Assembly (NCBI RefSeq): GCF_006539545.1
Contig: NZ_BJNF01000012.1
Coordinates: 1 to 35,013, forward strand
Direction of reading: 5' to 3'
From: Nitrobacter winogradskyi
Lineage (GTDB): Bacteria > Pseudomonadota > Alphaproteobacteria > Rhizobiales > Xanthobacteraceae
Length of the DNA: 35,013 bases
A program made the position numbers and the translations under genes. Numbering within the stretch: the stretch's first letter is position 1; each line of letters opens with the position of its first letter. The notes below the pieces were generated by a model, which searched no databases, was not told the origin of the DNA, and worked only from the letters and a program-made list of their open reading frames with translations. Shown piece after piece: positions 33,852-35,013 of the stretch.

Positions 33852-34979
33852 ATGACGCGCAGAGTTGCCTTGTATCTTGTCGGCTCCCTCGTCCTCGTAT
33901 CGTTAGCCGGTTGCGGGCGCGGCCTTTTTCAGACTGCGGAGCGCGAACCTTGGCGAACCGAGGCTGAGGCCGCATGTCTGAAATCCGGCGTGGTCAGGGA
34001 AAGTTCCGATCTCGTCCGCATCCGCCGGATCAATGGTCCCGGTATTTGCGGCGCGGAGTTTCCGTTGAAGGTCTCGGCGCTCGGTGAGGGGTCGGCGTAC
34101 GGCTTTGCCGACGAGAATCTCAGGCCGCCCGCGTCCGTCGGCCGCGAACCGCGCTGGCCGATCGCGCAGCCGGCCTATCGGCCGCCGTCATATCCGGAAA
34201 CATCCGCTCGTCAGCTCGGCCCGGGTGAGGGATCGGGCGATCCGGTTTCGCTGGCCGCGCCGGGGACGTATTCGTCAGCCGATGAGCAGATCGAATTGCC
34301 GGCGGAGGCAAGGGATGATCGCTATGCGCAACCCTCCGCATATCCCGCAACGCCTTCACAGGATCCATCGCTGCGTCTCGGACCTGCGCGCGGGGTTGTC
34401 ACCAGCGCGGTCGGTCCTGTCACGGTGAAGCCGTCCGCGACGCTTGCCTGCCCGATCGTCTCGGCGCTCGATCGCTGGCTGGCGGACGCGGTGCAGCCGG
34501 CGTCGATGCGCTGGTTCGGCGCGCGCGTAGCCGAGATCAAGCAGATCTCGGCCTATTCCTGCCGCGGCATGAACGGCAATCCGCGCGCGCGCATTTCCGA
34601 GCACGCGTTCGGCAATGCGCTGGATATCGCGGGGTTCACGTTGGCGGATGGACGCTACGTTTCGGTGCAGCGCGGCTGGAAGGGCCTGCCGGAGGAACAG
34701 GGTTTTCTTCGGGAGGTGGCGTCGTCGGCCTGTCAGCGCTTCACCACGGTGCTGGCGCCCGGCTCCAACATCTACCACTACAATCATATCCATGTTGATC
34801 TGATGCGCCGCGCCAGTCGCCGCACGGTCTGCAAGCCCGCTCCGGTCTCGGGCGAGGAAATGGCCGCGCGCGCAGGCCGCGGTTCGTATGCCAGCCGCGA
34901 GCCCGCTGTCACGGGATCGCTGGGCGGGAGCAAGAACCGTTCGCACAATTTCGCCAGCGAGGCGGATTACGACGAATAG
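33852..34979 (+). CDS. Extensin-family (extensin-like C-terminal domain) lipoprotein
   Basis: The 375-residue protein has a lipoprotein signal (MTRRVALYLVGSLVLVSLAGC, lipobox LAGC, lipidated Cys21). A Pro/Ser/Glu-rich disordered region (about 90-185) and an extensin-like C-terminal domain (about 195-320) follow. The domain shows ACPIVSALDRWLADAVQPAS, ISAYSCRGMNGNPRARISEH, AFGNALDIAGFTLADGR and the end IYHYNHIHVDLMRR. The His/Asp pattern (SEHAFGNALDI with HIHVD) is that of LAS-type metallopeptidases (VanY/MepA relatives), so a peptidoglycan-hydrolysing role is plausible. Pairs of cysteines in the domain may form disulfides. No ribosome site stands out before the ATG. Lipid attachment should hold it to the outer or inner membrane. 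Confidence 0.9.
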   Translation: MTRRVALYLVGSLVLVSLAGCGRGLFQTAEREPWRTEAEAACLKSGVVRESSDLVRIRRINGPGICGAEFPLKVSALGEGSAYGFADENLRPPASVGREPRWPIAQPAYRPPSYPETSARQLGPGEGSGDPVSLAAPGTYSSADEQIELPAEARDDRYAQPSAYPATPSQDPSLRLGPARGVVTSAVGPVTVKPSATLACPIVSALDRWLADAVQPASMRWFGARVAEIKQISAYSCRGMNGNPRARISEHAFGNALDIAGFTLADGRYVSVQRGWKGLPEEQGFLREVASSACQRFTTVLAPGSNIYHYNHIHVDLMRRASRRTVCKPAPVSGEEMAARAGRGSYASREPAVTGSLGGSKNRSHNFASEADYDE

Positions 34980-35013
34980 AGCGGGATGAGGAAAAGTGTG
35001 TAGCGGTTTTCCG

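Overview
The window is high-GC chromosomal DNA from an alphaproteobacterium, most likely a member of the Bradyrhizobiaceae (Nitrobacter, Rhodopseudomonas, Bradyrhizobium or Afipia group). The basis is codon use strongly biased to G/C in third positions, the gene families present (extended UvrB, PAS sensor, DUF4403, DUF3829, YkuD proteins), an Irr/ICE-type palindrome beside bacterioferritin, and many copies of a palindromic intergenic repeat that I associate with that family. The genus is an inference. I see no rRNA, tRNA, CRISPR array, phage, transposase or integrated element; this is mostly core and household chromosome, densely packed, with small lineage-specific proteins between the known genes.

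Layout. 1-2782 (minus): uvrB, cut by the window edge, preceded by a small Cys-rich CWC protein. 3212-4027 (minus): membrane PAS sensor without an output domain. 4213-6366 (plus): a periplasmic coiled-coil protein, a GNAT acetyltransferase with a strong terminator, and a 3-mercaptopyruvate-type sulfurtransferase flanked by two nearly identical inverted repeats. 6496-9376: a Pro/Ala-rich membrane-anchored protein, an L,D-transpeptidase and two small unknown proteins. 9778-13203: ettA, then a convergent unrecognised membrane protein. 13204-18333 (plus): an AI-2E/PerM-type transporter with an extra C-terminal domain, tam, a UPF0114 protein coupled to an MltB-type lytic transglycosylase. 18584-19515 (minus): two paralogous glycine-zipper envelope proteins. 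19840-20744 (plus): bfd and bfr with an ICE-like palindrome between them. 20865-24697 (minus): oligopeptidase B, a stand-alone FlbD-type HTH protein and a DUF3829 protein. 24817-29677 (minus): a complete thiamine operon, promoter - TPP riboswitch - thiO - thiS - thiG - thiE - thiC. 29823-35013: SLT-type transglycosylase, zinc-ribbon protein, PRC-barrel protein, dodecin, DUF4403 protein, a 27-residue membrane protein and an extensin-family lipoprotein.

How it works together. The thiamine genes form one transcription unit for thiazole synthesis (ThiO, ThiS, ThiG), pyrimidine synthesis (ThiC) and coupling (ThiE), switched off by thiamine pyrophosphate. Bfd and Bfr form an iron release and storage pair under probable Irr control. 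Several scattered genes act on the cell wall (L,D-transpeptidase, MltB, SLT, extensin-like).

The most notable signal outside ordinary genes is the repeat population. A 75-bp palindromic element occurs about nine times, several copies sit directly on or beside stop codons, one supplies the last residues and stop codon of oligopeptidase B, and two bracket the sulfurtransferase gene in inverted orientation. Other short palindromes lie in frame inside uvrB and thiC. I did not find a clear new defence or biosynthetic system. The best candidates for undescribed biology are the small proteins, the unrecognised membrane protein, the transporter fusion and these repeats.
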